Source of the DNA: Silanimonas sp044377035
Lineage (GTDB): Bacteria > Pseudomonadota > Gammaproteobacteria > Xanthomonadales > Xanthomonadaceae
NCBI RefSeq assembly: GCF_044377035.1
Contig: NZ_JBILJW010000018.1
Coordinates: 7,471-71,470, forward strand
DNA length: 64,000 nt
Direction of reading: 5' to 3'
The notes under the pieces are model-generated. The model had not been told where the DNA came from. It searched no databases and saw only the letters and a list, made by a program, of their open reading frames with translations. Shown in pieces: positions 53,966 through 62,552 of the stretch (position 1 is the stretch's first letter; every line of letters starts with the position of its first letter). The position numbers and the translations under genes were made by a program.

Positions 53966-56371
53966 ATGCACCCGCTGATCCCACCCACCACCGTCACGCC
54001 GATCGGCCTGCGCGAAGCCGTCATCGCGCCACTGCTCCGCGCCGTGCTGCGACTCGCCGTGAAGCCGTGCTTCTCGCCGCAGGTGCAGATCGCCGCGCAG
54101 CGCGCACGGCTGCGGCGCTTCGTGCCGCTGAACCGACTGCCCCGCGGCGTGCGCGTCGAAGCCGCGATGCAAGGCGGCGTGCCGGGCGAGTGGCTGCACC
54201 CGCCGCAGCCTCCCGTGAAGGCCGGTCGCGTGATGTACCTGCACGGCGGCGCCTTCTGCGTCGGCTCGCCGGCCACGCACCGCGCGCTGACCGCGAAGCT
54301 CGCCCGCGATCTCGGCCTGCCGGTGTTCTCGGCGGACTACCGGCTGGCGCCGGAGCACCCCTTCCCCGCCGCCCTCGACGACGCGCTCGCCGCGTATCGC
54401 GCGCTGGCTGCCGACGGGCCGGTGGTCGTCGCGGGGGATTCCGCCGGTGGCACGTTGGTGCTGCTGCTCGCGCAAGCCCTGCGCGATCGCGGCGAAACCC
54501 CGCCGGCCTGCCTGCTGCTGCTCTCGCCACTGGCCGACCTCACGCTGTCGGGCCTACCCGACACCATCCCCGGCGAAGCGCTCCTCTCCAAGCCATGGGT
54601 GTCGGCCTGCATCGACCATTTCCGCGCCGCGCTGCCGGCCGATGATCCGCGCGTTTCGCCCCTGCACGGCACGCTCGCGGGCCTGCCGCCCACCCTCGTG
54701 CAATGGGGCAGCGACGAGATTTTCGCCCCCGGCTGCGCGCGCCTCGTCGAGGCGCTGCGCGAAGCCGGTGTCACCGCGACGGCCGACATCGTGGCGCACC
54801 GCTGGCACGTGTTCGCCCTGCATGCGGGCACGCTGCCCAGCGCCGACGCCGCGCTCGGCCGCGCCGCGCGCTTCGCCCTGCCGCACCTCGAAGCGGCCAC
54901 GCCGCCGCGCACCACGCGACACGAGGTCGTCGTGCTGGGGGCGGGCATGTCGGGGCTGTGCATGCTGCGCACGCTGAAGCAGGCCGGCATCCACGACGTG
55001 GTCGCGCTGGAGAAGCAGCCTGGCCTCGGTGGCACCTGGTCGGACAACCGCTACCCGGGCGCGCAGGTCGACGTCCCCGCACCGGCCTATGCGTTCTCCT
55101 TCGCGCCGAACCGGCATTGGCCGCAGCGCTTCGCCGACGCGGCGGACATCCACGCCTACCAAGAGGCCCTCGCGGCGCGCGAAGGGCTGCTGGGCCACCT
55201 GCGCCTCGGCACCGCGCTGGTCTCCGCCACCTGGGACGAGTCGGCCGCACTGTGGCGCTTCCGCACGGCGAAAGGCGACACGCTGGAATCGCGCTTCTTC
55301 GTCTGCAGCACCGGGCCGCTGAGCCAGCCGCGATGGCCGGCGATCCCTGGCCTCGACGAATTCGCGGGGCTGAAGGTGCACACCGCACGCTGGCCCGCCG
55401 ACGACACGGCCCTCGATGGGAAACGCATCGGCGTCATCGGCACCGGCTCCACCGCCGTGCAGGTCATCCCGAAGCTCGCGTCCCGCGCCTCGCAGCTGAG
55501 CGTGTTCCAACGAACGCCGAACTGGGTGCTGCCGCGCCTGGAGCGCCGCTATCGCTGGTTCGATCGCTGGCTGGTGCGGGTGCCGGGCTATGCGCCGGCC
55601 GTGCGGCTGGCGTGGGCGAGCTTCCTCGAATGGACCCGCCGCGGCTTCGACGAGGGCACGTTCGCGCGGCGCTTCATGCTGGGCCTCGCGCGCTGGCACC
55701 GCGGACGGCAACTACGCGACGCGCCGGATCGCGCCGCCCTCGAATCGGCCCTCGCCCCGCCCTACCCGCTGGGCTGCAAACGGATCATCTACGCGAACGA
55801 CTACTACCCCACGCTCGCGCAGCCGCACGTCGCGCTGGTCACCGACGGCATCGCGCGCATCACCGCCGATGGGATCGTCACCACCGACGGCCGCGAACAC
55901 CGGCTCGACGCGCTGGTCTGCGCCACCGGTTTCGAGACGGTGAACCTGCTCGAATCGATCACGATCACCGGCTGCGCGGGCCGGACGCTCGCCGAGGCCT
56001 GGCGCGATGGCCCCGTGGCCCTGCACGGCATCGGCGTGGCGGGGTTCCCGAACCTGTTCCTGATGCTGGGGCCGAACACCGCCACGGGCCACACCAGCAC
56101 CCTGTTCTACATCGAAGCCGCCGCGCGCCACGCGCTCGCCGTGATGCAGCGCGTCCGCGAACGCGGGGGCCGCTGGGCCGCGGTGAAACCCGAGGCCATG
56201 GCTGCCCACGATGCCGCCCTGCAAGCGCGGCTGCGCGGCTCGATCTGGACGCAGTGCCGCAGCTGGTACCGCATGGAGGACGGCCGCGTCATCGCGATCT
56301 TCCCCGGCTTCACACCGGAATACGTGCGCAAGGCCGGCACCCTTGAGCCCGCCGATTACCACTGGGGCTGA
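53966..56371 (+). CDS. Esterase - Baeyer-Villiger monooxygenase fusion
   Basis: An 801-residue two-domain protein. The N-terminal 305 residues are an HSL-family alpha/beta hydrolase: HGGAFCVGS (93-101, oxyanion hole), GDSAGG (157-162, Ser159), Asp250 and His281. Residues about 318-801 are a flavin monooxygenase with GAGMSG (325-330), GGTWSDNRYPG, the Baeyer-Villiger fingerprint FAGLKVHTARWP (466-477) and a second dinucleotide motif GTGSTA (492-497). A ketone oxidised to ester or lactone could be hydrolysed by the attached esterase. Substrate unknown. Confidence 0.9.
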   Translation: MHPLIPPTTVTPIGLREAVIAPLLRAVLRLAVKPCFSPQVQIAAQRARLRRFVPLNRLPRGVRVEAAMQGGVPGEWLHPPQPPVKAGRVMYLHGGAFCVGSPATHRALTAKLARDLGLPVFSADYRLAPEHPFPAALDDALAAYRALAADGPVVVAGDSAGGTLVLLLAQALRDRGETPPACLLLLSPLADLTLSGLPDTIPGEALLSKPWVSACIDHFRAALPADDPRVSPLHGTLAGLPPTLVQWGSDEIFAPGCARLVEALREAGVTATADIVAHRWHVFALHAGTLPSADAALGRAARFALPHLEAATPPRTTRHEVVVLGAGMSGLCMLRTLKQAGIHDVVALEKQPGLGGTWSDNRYPGAQVDVPAPAYAFSFAPNRHWPQRFADAADIHAYQEALAAREGLLGHLRLGTALVSATWDESAALWRFRTAKGDTLESRFFVCSTGPLSQPRWPAIPGLDEFAGLKVHTARWPADDTALDGKRIGVIGTGSTAVQVIPKLASRASQLSVFQRTPNWVLPRLERRYRWFDRWLVRVPGYAPAVRLAWASFLEWTRRGFDEGTFARRFMLGLARWHRGRQLRDAPDRAALESALAPPYPLGCKRIIYANDYYPTLAQPHVALVTDGIARITADGIVTTDGREHRLDALVCATGFETVNLLESITITGCAGRTLAEAWRDGPVALHGIGVAGFPNLFLMLGPNTATGHTSTLFYIEAAARHALAVMQRVRERGGRWAAVKPEAMAAHDAALQARLRGSIWTQCRSWYRMEDGRVIAIFPGFTPEYVRKAGTLEPADYHWG

Positions 56372-56462
56372 ACGGTTCGCCCACAACGCGACTTCCGGCC
56401 TATCCCGCCCCCGCCCCGACTGCGCGAGCATGCGTCCGTCCCCCGGAAACCGGATTCCACCC

Positions 56463-57593
56463 ATGGCCATGCGCCTCCGCCCGCTCGCCCTCGTCCTCGC
56501 CATCGCGCTGACTGCGTCCCTCGCCGCCAACGCGCAGACCGCGCCTTCGGAGTCCGCGCCCGCCGCCGAGGCCAGCGCGCCCGCCGAGCCCGCACTCGCG
56601 ACGCTGGAAACGGTGGTCGTCACCGGCATCCAGCCCGGCCCCGGCCTGTGGCAGATCCGCAAGGGCGAAAACACGCTGTGGGTCATGGCCACGTTGAGCC
56701 CCTTGCCGAAGCGCATGGAATGGGAGCCGCGCGAACTCGATGCCCTGGTGGCGCGCGCCGACCGCGTGCTGACCTCGCCGGGCGTCAATGTCGACGCCGA
56801 CATCGGCTTCTTCGGCAGCCTGCGCTTGCTGCCCACCGCCCTGCGCGCGCGCAACAACCCGGACGACAAGACGCTCGCCGAAGTGCTGCCCTCCGAACTC
56901 TATGCACGCTGGCAGGCCCAGAAGGCGATCTACATGGGCCGCGACCGCGGCGTCGAGAACCGCCGCCCGGTGTTCGCCGCCTACGAACTGATGGACGAGG
57001 CCCTCGGCGACCTCGACCTCAAGCGCGAGAACATCGTCTGGGATCGCGTGGAACGCATCGCCAAGCGCAACGACCGCGACATCGTCCGCGTGGGCGTGAG
57101 CATCAAGGTCGAAGACCCGCGCGATGCGCTGAAGGAATTCGAGCGCTCGGCCGTCGACGATGTCGGCTGCATGGAGGCGACGGTCGCACGCCTTGAAACC
57201 GACACCGCGAACATGGTCGAGCGCGCGAACGCCTGGGCCGTGGGCGACCTGCAGACGCTCGAGGAACTCGAGTTCGACAGCGAGATCCGCGCCTGCGCAC
57301 TGGCCCTGCTGGGCACCGATGCCTTGAAGAAACGTGGGTTCGACGACCTACCGAAGCGCGTGGTCGACGAGTGGGTGCGCGTGGCGGAGGAAAGCCTTGC
57401 CGGGCATGCGACGACGGTTGCCGTGGCCGATTACCAGGTGCTCACCGCCGACGATGGCCTGCTGGCCGCCATGCGCGGCAAGGGCTACACGATCATTGCG
57501 CCGGGCGAGGAACCGCCGACTGATGCGGTCGCCGAAGACCGGCCCGCCGAAGCCAGCACCAACGTCGAGGCGGTCGAACCCGCATCGAACTGA
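56463..57593 (+). CDS. Secreted TraB/GumN-type protein
   Basis: A 376-residue protein with a signal peptide (LRPLALVLAIALTASLAANA) and a low-complexity Ala/Pro/Glu stretch. A TraB/GumN-like domain runs from PGLWQIRKGENTLWVMATLS to the end. The central part has VNVDADIGFFGSLRLLPTAL and EVLPSELYARWQ. The family includes proteins with a Tiki-like fold, some being metalloproteases, but the key His/Glu pair could not be placed with confidence. ATG 56463, with a second in-frame ATG at 56469. The DUF1579-like fold is not present. Confidence 0.7.
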   Translation: MAMRLRPLALVLAIALTASLAANAQTAPSESAPAAEASAPAEPALATLETVVVTGIQPGPGLWQIRKGENTLWVMATLSPLPKRMEWEPRELDALVARADRVLTSPGVNVDADIGFFGSLRLLPTALRARNNPDDKTLAEVLPSELYARWQAQKAIYMGRDRGVENRRPVFAAYELMDEALGDLDLKRENIVWDRVERIAKRNDRDIVRVGVSIKVEDPRDALKEFERSAVDDVGCMEATVARLETDTANMVERANAWAVGDLQTLEELEFDSEIRACALALLGTDALKKRGFDDLPKRVVDEWVRVAEESLAGHATTVAVADYQVLTADDGLLAAMRGKGYTIIAPGEEPPTDAVAEDRPAEASTNVEAVEPASN

Positions 57594-57599
57594 GCGGGC

Positions 57600-58712
57600 T
57601 CAGCCCTCGGCCAGCACCACCCGATCACGGCCGGAGCGCTTGGCGGCGTAGGCCGCCGTATCCGCACGGGCGAGCAGGTCGGTGCCGCGGTCGCCCGGAC
57701 GGAATGCCGCGACGCCGATCGACACGGTCACCGCCACACGCGGCACATCGACCAGCGGGGCTTCGGCCACGGACGCGCGCAGCCGCTCGGCGATCTCAAG
57801 CGCGTTCGACACGGGCGCGCCCGGCAGCAGCACGATGAACTCCTCGCCGCCGAGACGCGCGAGATGGTCGCTCTGCCGCAACGGCCCGCGGATGCGCCGT
57901 GCGAAGGCGCGCAGCGCCTCGTCGCCCACCGCGTGCCCGTGCGTGTCGTTGACGGCCTTGAAGTGGTCGAGGTCCAGCGCCAGCACCGAAACCATGCCGC
58001 CCTGCGCCTCGCAGCGCTCGATCTCACGGGCCAGCAGCCGATCGAGCGCGCGGCGGTTGAGCACGCCGGTGAGCGGATCGGTGGCCGCCTCCTCCTCGAC
58101 GGTGAGCAGGTGCAGACGCAGTTGCTCGGCCAGACGCGCATTCGCCTGTTGTAGGCGAATGCCGTCGACCACGCGGGCAGTGATCCCCGGCAGGAAGAAC
58201 AGCGCCAGCACGTGCATCACCGCAAGGCCAAGGACGATCGCGCCATCCGGCCCCGCACCGAGCAGCGATGAGAGCACGATGCCTACCCATGTGCCTGCGA
58301 CTTGCAGGCGCAAGGCTTCCGGCGCGGTGATGTAGATGCCCAAGGTGACCGCCACCACGCCGCAGAGCACGGCGGCCAGGCGCGCATCGAGCGTCGGGTC
58401 GTGGCCCATCAGGAACAGCGGCACCATGCCCCAGCCGATGCCGTCGAGGAACGCCGACGCCCAAGCCGAGAGGCGATGCCGAGCGACGTCGAAGCCCTGA
58501 CGCCGGGACCACTGGCTCTGGGCAATGCACAGCACCCAGCACGCCAGCGCCGCTCCGAACCACGCCCACAGGGAGGCCCTTGGCGCCAACCCCCAGGCCA
58601 TGGCAAGCACCACCAGCCAACCCACGGGCGTCGTCAGCAGGGCCCGCGCGAAGTTCCGCGCGAACTGCTCGAACGCGATCTGTCGGGTATCGGCTTCGAG
58701 GGTGTCGGTCAC
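57600..58712 (-). CDS. Membrane-bound diguanylate cyclase (GGDEF)
   Basis: A 370-residue protein. About six N-terminal membrane helices (residues 20-180) form a sensor, then the GGDEF domain from TDPLTGVLNRRALDRLLARE. The active-site motif is GGEEF, with the inhibitory I-site RQSD five residues before it. Catalysis (cyclic di-GMP synthesis) and product inhibition are both predicted. The ATG overlaps the stop of the DUF1272-GNAT gene by 4 bases. Confidence 0.92.
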   Translation of the reverse strand: MTDTLEADTRQIAFEQFARNFARALLTTPVGWLVVLAMAWGLAPRASLWAWFGAALACWVLCIAQSQWSRRQGFDVARHRLSAWASAFLDGIGWGMVPLFLMGHDPTLDARLAAVLCGVVAVTLGIYITAPEALRLQVAGTWVGIVLSSLLGAGPDGAIVLGLAVMHVLALFFLPGITARVVDGIRLQQANARLAEQLRLHLLTVEEEAATDPLTGVLNRRALDRLLAREIERCEAQGGMVSVLALDLDHFKAVNDTHGHAVGDEALRAFARRIRGPLRQSDHLARLGGEEFIVLLPGAPVSNALEIAERLRASVAEAPLVDVPRVAVTVSIGVAAFRPGDRGTDLLARADTAAYAAKRSGRDRVVLAEG

Positions 58713-59446
58713 GCGCCCGAGTATGCCGTGGGCAGCAGCATCCGGTAGCGCAACATGTCATCGGGCCGGGCGTAGCCCTCGTAGAGCCGACGCGCCACCG
58801 CGTTGCCGGCCTGCGTGTGCCAATACAGCCGGGTCCAGCCTTCGGCGCGGCACCGGGCCAGGAGGTCCTCCATCAGCGCGCGCCCCACCCCCGCACCCCG
58901 GGCCCCCGGCGCCACGAAGAGGTCCTCGAGGTAGCACTGCGGCTCGACGGTCCAGCTGCCGGCATGCGGCAGGGCCAGTGCGAAGCCCAGCAGGGCGCCA
59001 TCCGCCGCGACGGCCACGCGGCCGAACATCGGCGCGCTGGGGTCGAGCAGGCGCCGCCAGGTGGCCTCGGTCGTCGACGGTGCCAAGGCTGAGCCGTAGA
59101 ACGCGAGGTAGCCCTCCCACAGCGCCTCCCATTCCCGCCGATCCTCGCTGCATAGCGCGCGCACACCGGCGAGGCGAGGCGGCGGATTCGAGGCACGCTC
59201 GACGTGGGTGGCCGCGGCACGTTCGGCTCGCACGCGGGTCGATGACCCGGGATGGCGGGCCAGCGCGCTTCCCACCCGCAGCGGCCGCATCTGCAGGCCG
59301 CCGTCGCAATTGGGGCAGCGTCCCGCGAGCGGCCCGAGCGCGCAGCTCGCGCAGAAGGTGCATTCGAACGAGCAGATCCACGCGCCCGCCGTGTCGGCGG
59401 GAAGGTCGGTATCGCAGCACTCGCAATTCGGTCGCATGGCCAGCAT
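58709..59446 (-). CDS. DUF1272 zinc-ribbon fused to a GNAT acetyltransferase
   Basis: A 245-residue protein. The N-terminal 60 residues are DUF1272-like, with PNCECCDTDLP, ICSFECTFCASC and GRCPNCDGGL giving a Cys-rich zinc site. A basic linker follows, then a GNAT domain (about 90-245) with YLEDLFVAPGARGAGVGRAL as the acetyl-CoA loop. DUF1272 is normally a stand-alone protein of about 80 residues. ATG 59446 (MLAMRPNCE) matches the common DUF1272 start. ATG 59437 is an alternative. Confidence 0.85.
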   Translation of the reverse strand: MLAMRPNCECCDTDLPADTAGAWICSFECTFCASCALGPLAGRCPNCDGGLQMRPLRVGSALARHPGSSTRVRAERAAATHVERASNPPPRLAGVRALCSEDRREWEALWEGYLAFYGSALAPSTTEATWRRLLDPSAPMFGRVAVAADGALLGFALALPHAGSWTVEPQCYLEDLFVAPGARGAGVGRALMEDLLARCRAEGWTRLYWHTQAGNAVARRLYEGYARPDDMLRYRMLLPTAYSGA

Positions 59447-59474
59447 TGGGCACTCCGCGAAAAGGTGGGAAATG

Positions 59475-60452
59475 TCAGTGGGAAGCGTGCAGCGCCACGA
59501 TCCTCGCGGCCTCCTCGGCGAGGGCCCGCCGCAGTTCCGGCGGATCGAGCACTTCAACTTCGGCCCCCAGCCGCAGCAAGTCGCGCAGGGCCTGCTCGCC
59601 CTGCTCGACCGCCAACACGGTGTCGCGCCAACCGGCGGCGTCGGGCGCGGCCGCATGGGCCTCAGCGGTCGCAGCGACCGACGGCTGCTGCTCGTGCAGC
59701 AAACGCCAGCCCAAAGGCGACAGGCGCACGCGCGCGGCACGCGAGCGCAGGCGATCCTCGAAACGCGCGACGGCGTCGGCCCAGTGCGCCGCCAGGGCGA
59801 AACCCTCGGGACGGCGCGCCACCTCGTCCCGCACGGCGATCGACTGGATCGCGCCAACCCGGTAGGTGCGCACGTCGCTGTCCACGGCGGCCACGAGGTA
59901 CCAGTCGCCGGCCTTCAGCACCAGGCCGAGCGGCGCGACCTCACGGTCCACCTCGCCCTTCCAGCTGCGGTAGCGCAGGGCCACGCGGTGATCGCTCCAC
60001 ACCGCCTCGGCGAGGGGCCGCAAGGCGGGCGGTGGCGACCGGCGGCCGTACCAAGACTGGGGATCGAGATGGAACCGCTCGGCCACGCGCTGCGCGCCGG
60101 AGCCGGCGGCGGCAGGAAGGCTGGCAAGGAGCTTTCGGTGGGCCGACTGCGCGTCCTCGCCCAAGCCCAACTCCGCAGCAGCCTGCACGGCGCCCAGCAG
60201 GCCAACGGCATCGGCCTCGCCACGGGTCAGCCCGGTCAGCCGGGTGGTGTAGCCCCCCAGCAGTTCGAAACCGCCATGGCGACCGCGCTCGGCGAAGACC
60301 GGCACGCCCGCTGCGCTGAGCTGCTCGACGTCCCGGTAGATCGTCCGCACCGACACTTCGAACTCACGCGCCAAGGCTTCCGCGCTCTGGCGGCCGCGGA
60401 GCTGCAGCAGGATCAGCAGGGAGAGCAGGCGGCTGGCGCGCATGCCAAACAT
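59475..60452 (-). CDS. YafY-type HTH-WYL transcriptional regulator
   Basis: A 325-residue regulator: N-terminal HTH (RASRLLSLLILLQLRGRQSA, EFEVSVRTIYRDVEQLSAAG) followed by a WYL domain (AVWSDHRVALRYRSWKGEVD, GLVLKAGDWYLVAAVDSD). ATG 60452 is used; ATG 60443 is possible. It is divergent from a DUF1579-like gene, and a palindrome lies between the two, as expected for a repressor of that gene. Confidence 0.88.
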   Translation of the reverse strand: MFGMRASRLLSLLILLQLRGRQSAEALAREFEVSVRTIYRDVEQLSAAGVPVFAERGRHGGFELLGGYTTRLTGLTRGEADAVGLLGAVQAAAELGLGEDAQSAHRKLLASLPAAAGSGAQRVAERFHLDPQSWYGRRSPPPALRPLAEAVWSDHRVALRYRSWKGEVDREVAPLGLVLKAGDWYLVAAVDSDVRTYRVGAIQSIAVRDEVARRPEGFALAAHWADAVARFEDRLRSRAARVRLSPLGWRLLHEQQPSVAATAEAHAAAPDAAGWRDTVLAVEQGEQALRDLLRLGAEVEVLDPPELRRALAEEAARIVALHASH

Positions 60453-60465
60453 CTCAGCACGAAAA

Positions 60466-60484
60466 CCTGACAGCAGGTGTCAGG
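60466..60484. promoter_or_regulatory. Candidate operator CCTGACA-N5-TGTCAGG
   Basis: A 7-base perfect inverted repeat with a 5-base spacer starts 14 bases upstream of the WYL regulator ATG and lies 67 bases before the divergent gene. Its size and place fit a dimeric YafY-type site controlling both genes. Confidence 0.65.
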
Positions 60485-60550
60485 TGGTGGGGCGTTCCAT
60501 GGGCGAGCGGGGCTGGACCCGCGTGGACAGGCCTCCCCGAGGACACCGAC

Positions 60551-61057
60551 ATGCATCTTCCCGATACCGACCTCGTCGTTCCGCAGCGCCCGACGATTCC
60601 AACGCCCGGCCAACCCGGCGATTTCGATTTCCTGCAGGGCGAGTGGCGCATCCGCCACTGGCGCAAGCCCTCGCCCGACGCCGACTGGGATCACTTCGAG
60701 GGCGAAGCCACCTGCTGGTCGATCCTTGGCGGCATCGGCAGCGTCGAGGAGCTGCGGATCCCGGCGCGACAGTTCAGTGGCCTGGGCTTGCGCCTGCTGG
60801 ACGTCGAGCGCCGACGCTGGTCGGACCACTGGGTGAACGCGAAAAGCGGCGTGGTCACCGCACCAGGGCTCGAAGGCAGCTTCGAGAACGGCGTCGGCCT
60901 GTTCGTCTCCGAGGAGGAAGAGAACGGACGCCCCCTGTTGGCCGCAGGGATCTGGGACCGGATCAGCCGCGAGGGCTGCCGCTGGCGCCAGGCCGTCTCA
61001 CGCGATGGCGGAACGACCTGGACGCACAACTGGGTCATGCATTGGCGGCGGGCCTGA
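60551..61057 (+). CDS. DUF1579-like protein, divergent from the WYL regulator
   Basis: A 168-residue soluble protein. The GDFDFLQGEWRIRHW motif (about 23-37), SILGGIGSVEELRIP and GLGLRLLDVERRRWSDHWVN resemble DUF1579. No catalytic motif is evident. Likely controlled by the neighbouring WYL regulator through the palindrome. ATG 60551; the end lies 6 bases from the convergent nrdJ C-terminal gene. Confidence 0.7.
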   Translation: MHLPDTDLVVPQRPTIPTPGQPGDFDFLQGEWRIRHWRKPSPDADWDHFEGEATCWSILGGIGSVEELRIPARQFSGLGLRLLDVERRRWSDHWVNAKSGVVTAPGLEGSFENGVGLFVSEEEENGRPLLAAGIWDRISREGCRWRQAVSRDGGTTWTHNWVMHWRRA

Positions 61058-61063
61058 GCCCGC

Positions 61064-61819
61064 TCAGCCGCACTTGGAATAGCCGCAGTTCAAGCAGGTC
61101 TGGCAGCCGTCCATCAGCACGAGGGCCTTGGTGTTGCACTTGCTGCACATCGTCGCCGACGGCGGGAAGCTGGTGCCGTCACCCGTGATGGCGATGTCGC
61201 CGCCCACCGCCGGGGCGGCGCTCACGTCAGGGTTTTTTTTTGAGCGGTTCTCGTAGGCCGCGCGCTTCTCGGCGATCAGGGCGCGCTGCGCGTCGCTGAT
61301 CTCCGGGTCGATGATCATGCCGATCGACTTCAGGTGCTCTTCGATGACGCCGCCGATCTCGGCGATGATCGAGGGCATGTAGACGCCACCGGCCTTGAAG
61401 TAGCCGCCGCGCGGGTCGAACACCGCCTTCATCTCCTCGGCGAGGAAGGTCACGTCGCCGCCCTTGCGGAACACCGCCGAGACAATGCGGGTGATGGCGA
61501 CGATCCACTGGAAGTGCTCCATGTTCTTCGAGTTGATGAACAGCTCGAAGGGACGGCGGAGTTCGTGCTCGGTGCCGGGGTTCAGCACGATGTCGTTGAT
61601 CGTCACGTACAGCGCGTGCTCGAACAGCGGCGACTTGATCTTGTAGGTCGCGCCGACGAGCGTCTCCGGGCGCTCGACGCGCTCGTGCATCTGGATGATC
61701 TCGGCCGTCGGCAGCGGCGCGGGCGCAGCGGCGACGGGTGCGGGTGCCGGCGTGGCGGCCTTGTCGTCCGGCGTGGCGACGCTGTACGACTTGATTTTCT
61801 TGCTGATCTTGATGGCCAT
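61064..61819 (-). CDS. NrdJb-type C-terminal module of B12-dependent ribonucleotide reductase
   Basis: A 251-residue protein equal to the C-terminal part of fused NrdJ. A TSCPD-type domain runs from about 45 to 175 (GATYKIKSPLFEHALYVTIN, PFELFINSKNMEHFQWIVA, IGGVIEEHLKSIGMI). It ends with a Cys-rich tail CSKCNTKALVLMDGCQTC and LNCGYSKCG (about 225-251), the dithiol/zinc module that re-reduces the reductase active site. A nine-A run at residues 193-196 (S-K-K-N) is in frame. The N-terminal Pro/Ala linker (about 20-40) is typical of a split module. Confidence 0.88.
   Translation of the reverse strand: MAIKISKKIKSYSVATPDDKAATPAPAPVAAAPAPLPTAEIIQMHERVERPETLVGATYKIKSPLFEHALYVTINDIVLNPGTEHELRRPFELFINSKNMEHFQWIVAITRIVSAVFRKGGDVTFLAEEMKAVFDPRGGYFKAGGVYMPSIIAEIGGVIEEHLKSIGMIIDPEISDAQRALIAEKRAAYENRSKKNPDVSAAPAVGGDIAITGDGTSFPPSATMCSKCNTKALVLMDGCQTCLNCGYSKCG
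61233..61241 (-). promoter_or_regulatory. A9 run and slippery heptamer in the nrdJ C-terminal gene
   Basis: On the coding strand TCA AAA AAA AAC has nine A residues and contains A_AAA_AAC in the zero frame. Such a run is rare in this GC-rich genome and is a classical slippage or -1 frameshift site. Both alternative frames end within four codons (TGA), giving a product of about 197 residues without the C-terminal Cys module. Confidence 0.65.
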
Positions 61820-61885
61820 GCCGGCGCTCCTGCGGGTGGTGCCTGTTGCGTTGTCTGGTGCGGATTTCAGGGGTGACGCTTCCGG

Positions 61886-61904
61886 CCCCGCTCAGGGAGC
61901 GGGG
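61886..61904. other. Hairpin between the H1-like and nrdJ C-terminal genes
   Basis: CCCCGCTC / GAGCGGGG around AGG, flanked by CCGG arms, lies 21 bases after the H1-like gene stop. No T-run follows; it may be an mRNA processing or attenuation element between the two genes. Confidence 0.4.
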
Positions 61905-61924
61905 TTCCGGGCCGGACGCCGCGA

Positions 61925-62416
61925 TCAGCGGCGCGCGGTCTTCTTGGCGGCTTTCTTCGCGGCCTTCTTCGGGGCCGCCTTCTTCACCGCTTTCTTCGGC
62001 GCAGCCTTCTTGGCCGGTGCCTTCTTGGCGGCGGCCTTCTTCACCGGCGCCTTCTTCGCGGCCTTCTTGGCCGCGGGCTTGGCCGCCTTCTTCGCCGGGG
62101 CCGCCTTCTTCGCGGCCGGCTTGCCGCCGAGCTTGGCCTTCGCCGACTTCACCGCGGCGTCGACCGACTTCTTCGCCGCCGCGACCTTCTTCTTCGCGTT
62201 GCCGACGGCCTTCTTGACGGCCTGGCCGGCGGGCGACTTCTCGGCCTGCTTCATCTTCGCCTTGGCGGCCTTCTCGACCTTCGCGACCTCGGCCTTGGCC
62301 TTCTTCACCATCGGCGCCGCCTTGGCTTTCGCCTGCTCGACGACCTCGTTGGCCTTGCCGCTCACCGCTTCGACCGCCTGGGCGATCGTCGTGGTCACAC
62401 CGTTGCCATTGCTCAT
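61925..62416 (-). CDS. Histone H1-like Lys/Ala-rich protein
   Basis: A 163-residue basic protein. The N-terminal 30 residues (SNGNGVTTTIAQAVEAVSGK) are moderate in composition. The rest is Lys/Ala/Pro repeats such as AKKAAPAKKAAKPAAKKAAK, as in AlgP/Hc1-like bacterial H1 proteins that bind DNA or RNA. It sits between the two parts of nrdJ, on the same strand (136-base gap before, 105-base gap after). The repeats make assembly length uncertain. Confidence 0.8.
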   Translation of the reverse strand: MSNGNGVTTTIAQAVEAVSGKANEVVEQAKAKAAPMVKKAKAEVAKVEKAAKAKMKQAEKSPAGQAVKKAVGNAKKKVAAAKKSVDAAVKSAKAKLGGKPAAKKAAPAKKAAKPAAKKAAKKAPVKKAAAKKAPAKKAAPKKAVKKAAPKKAAKKAAKKTARR

Positions 62417-62552
62417 GGGAACACTCCAGTGGGGTGCTGCATCCGCGTGCCTTGGGGGCCGGTGCACGCTTGCCGGTTCGGGCCCACCTCGCCGGGGCGG
62501 GTCGGGCGGGCCTCGATCAGGAAGCCGCGGGCGCTCTGCCCGCAGCCTTCCG

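Noticed and set aside
61925..62416. Lys/Ala codon repeats as a microsatellite or CRISPR-like array
   Set aside because: The repeats are irregular codon-level repeats in frame with a good start and an H1-like protein; there are no spacers.
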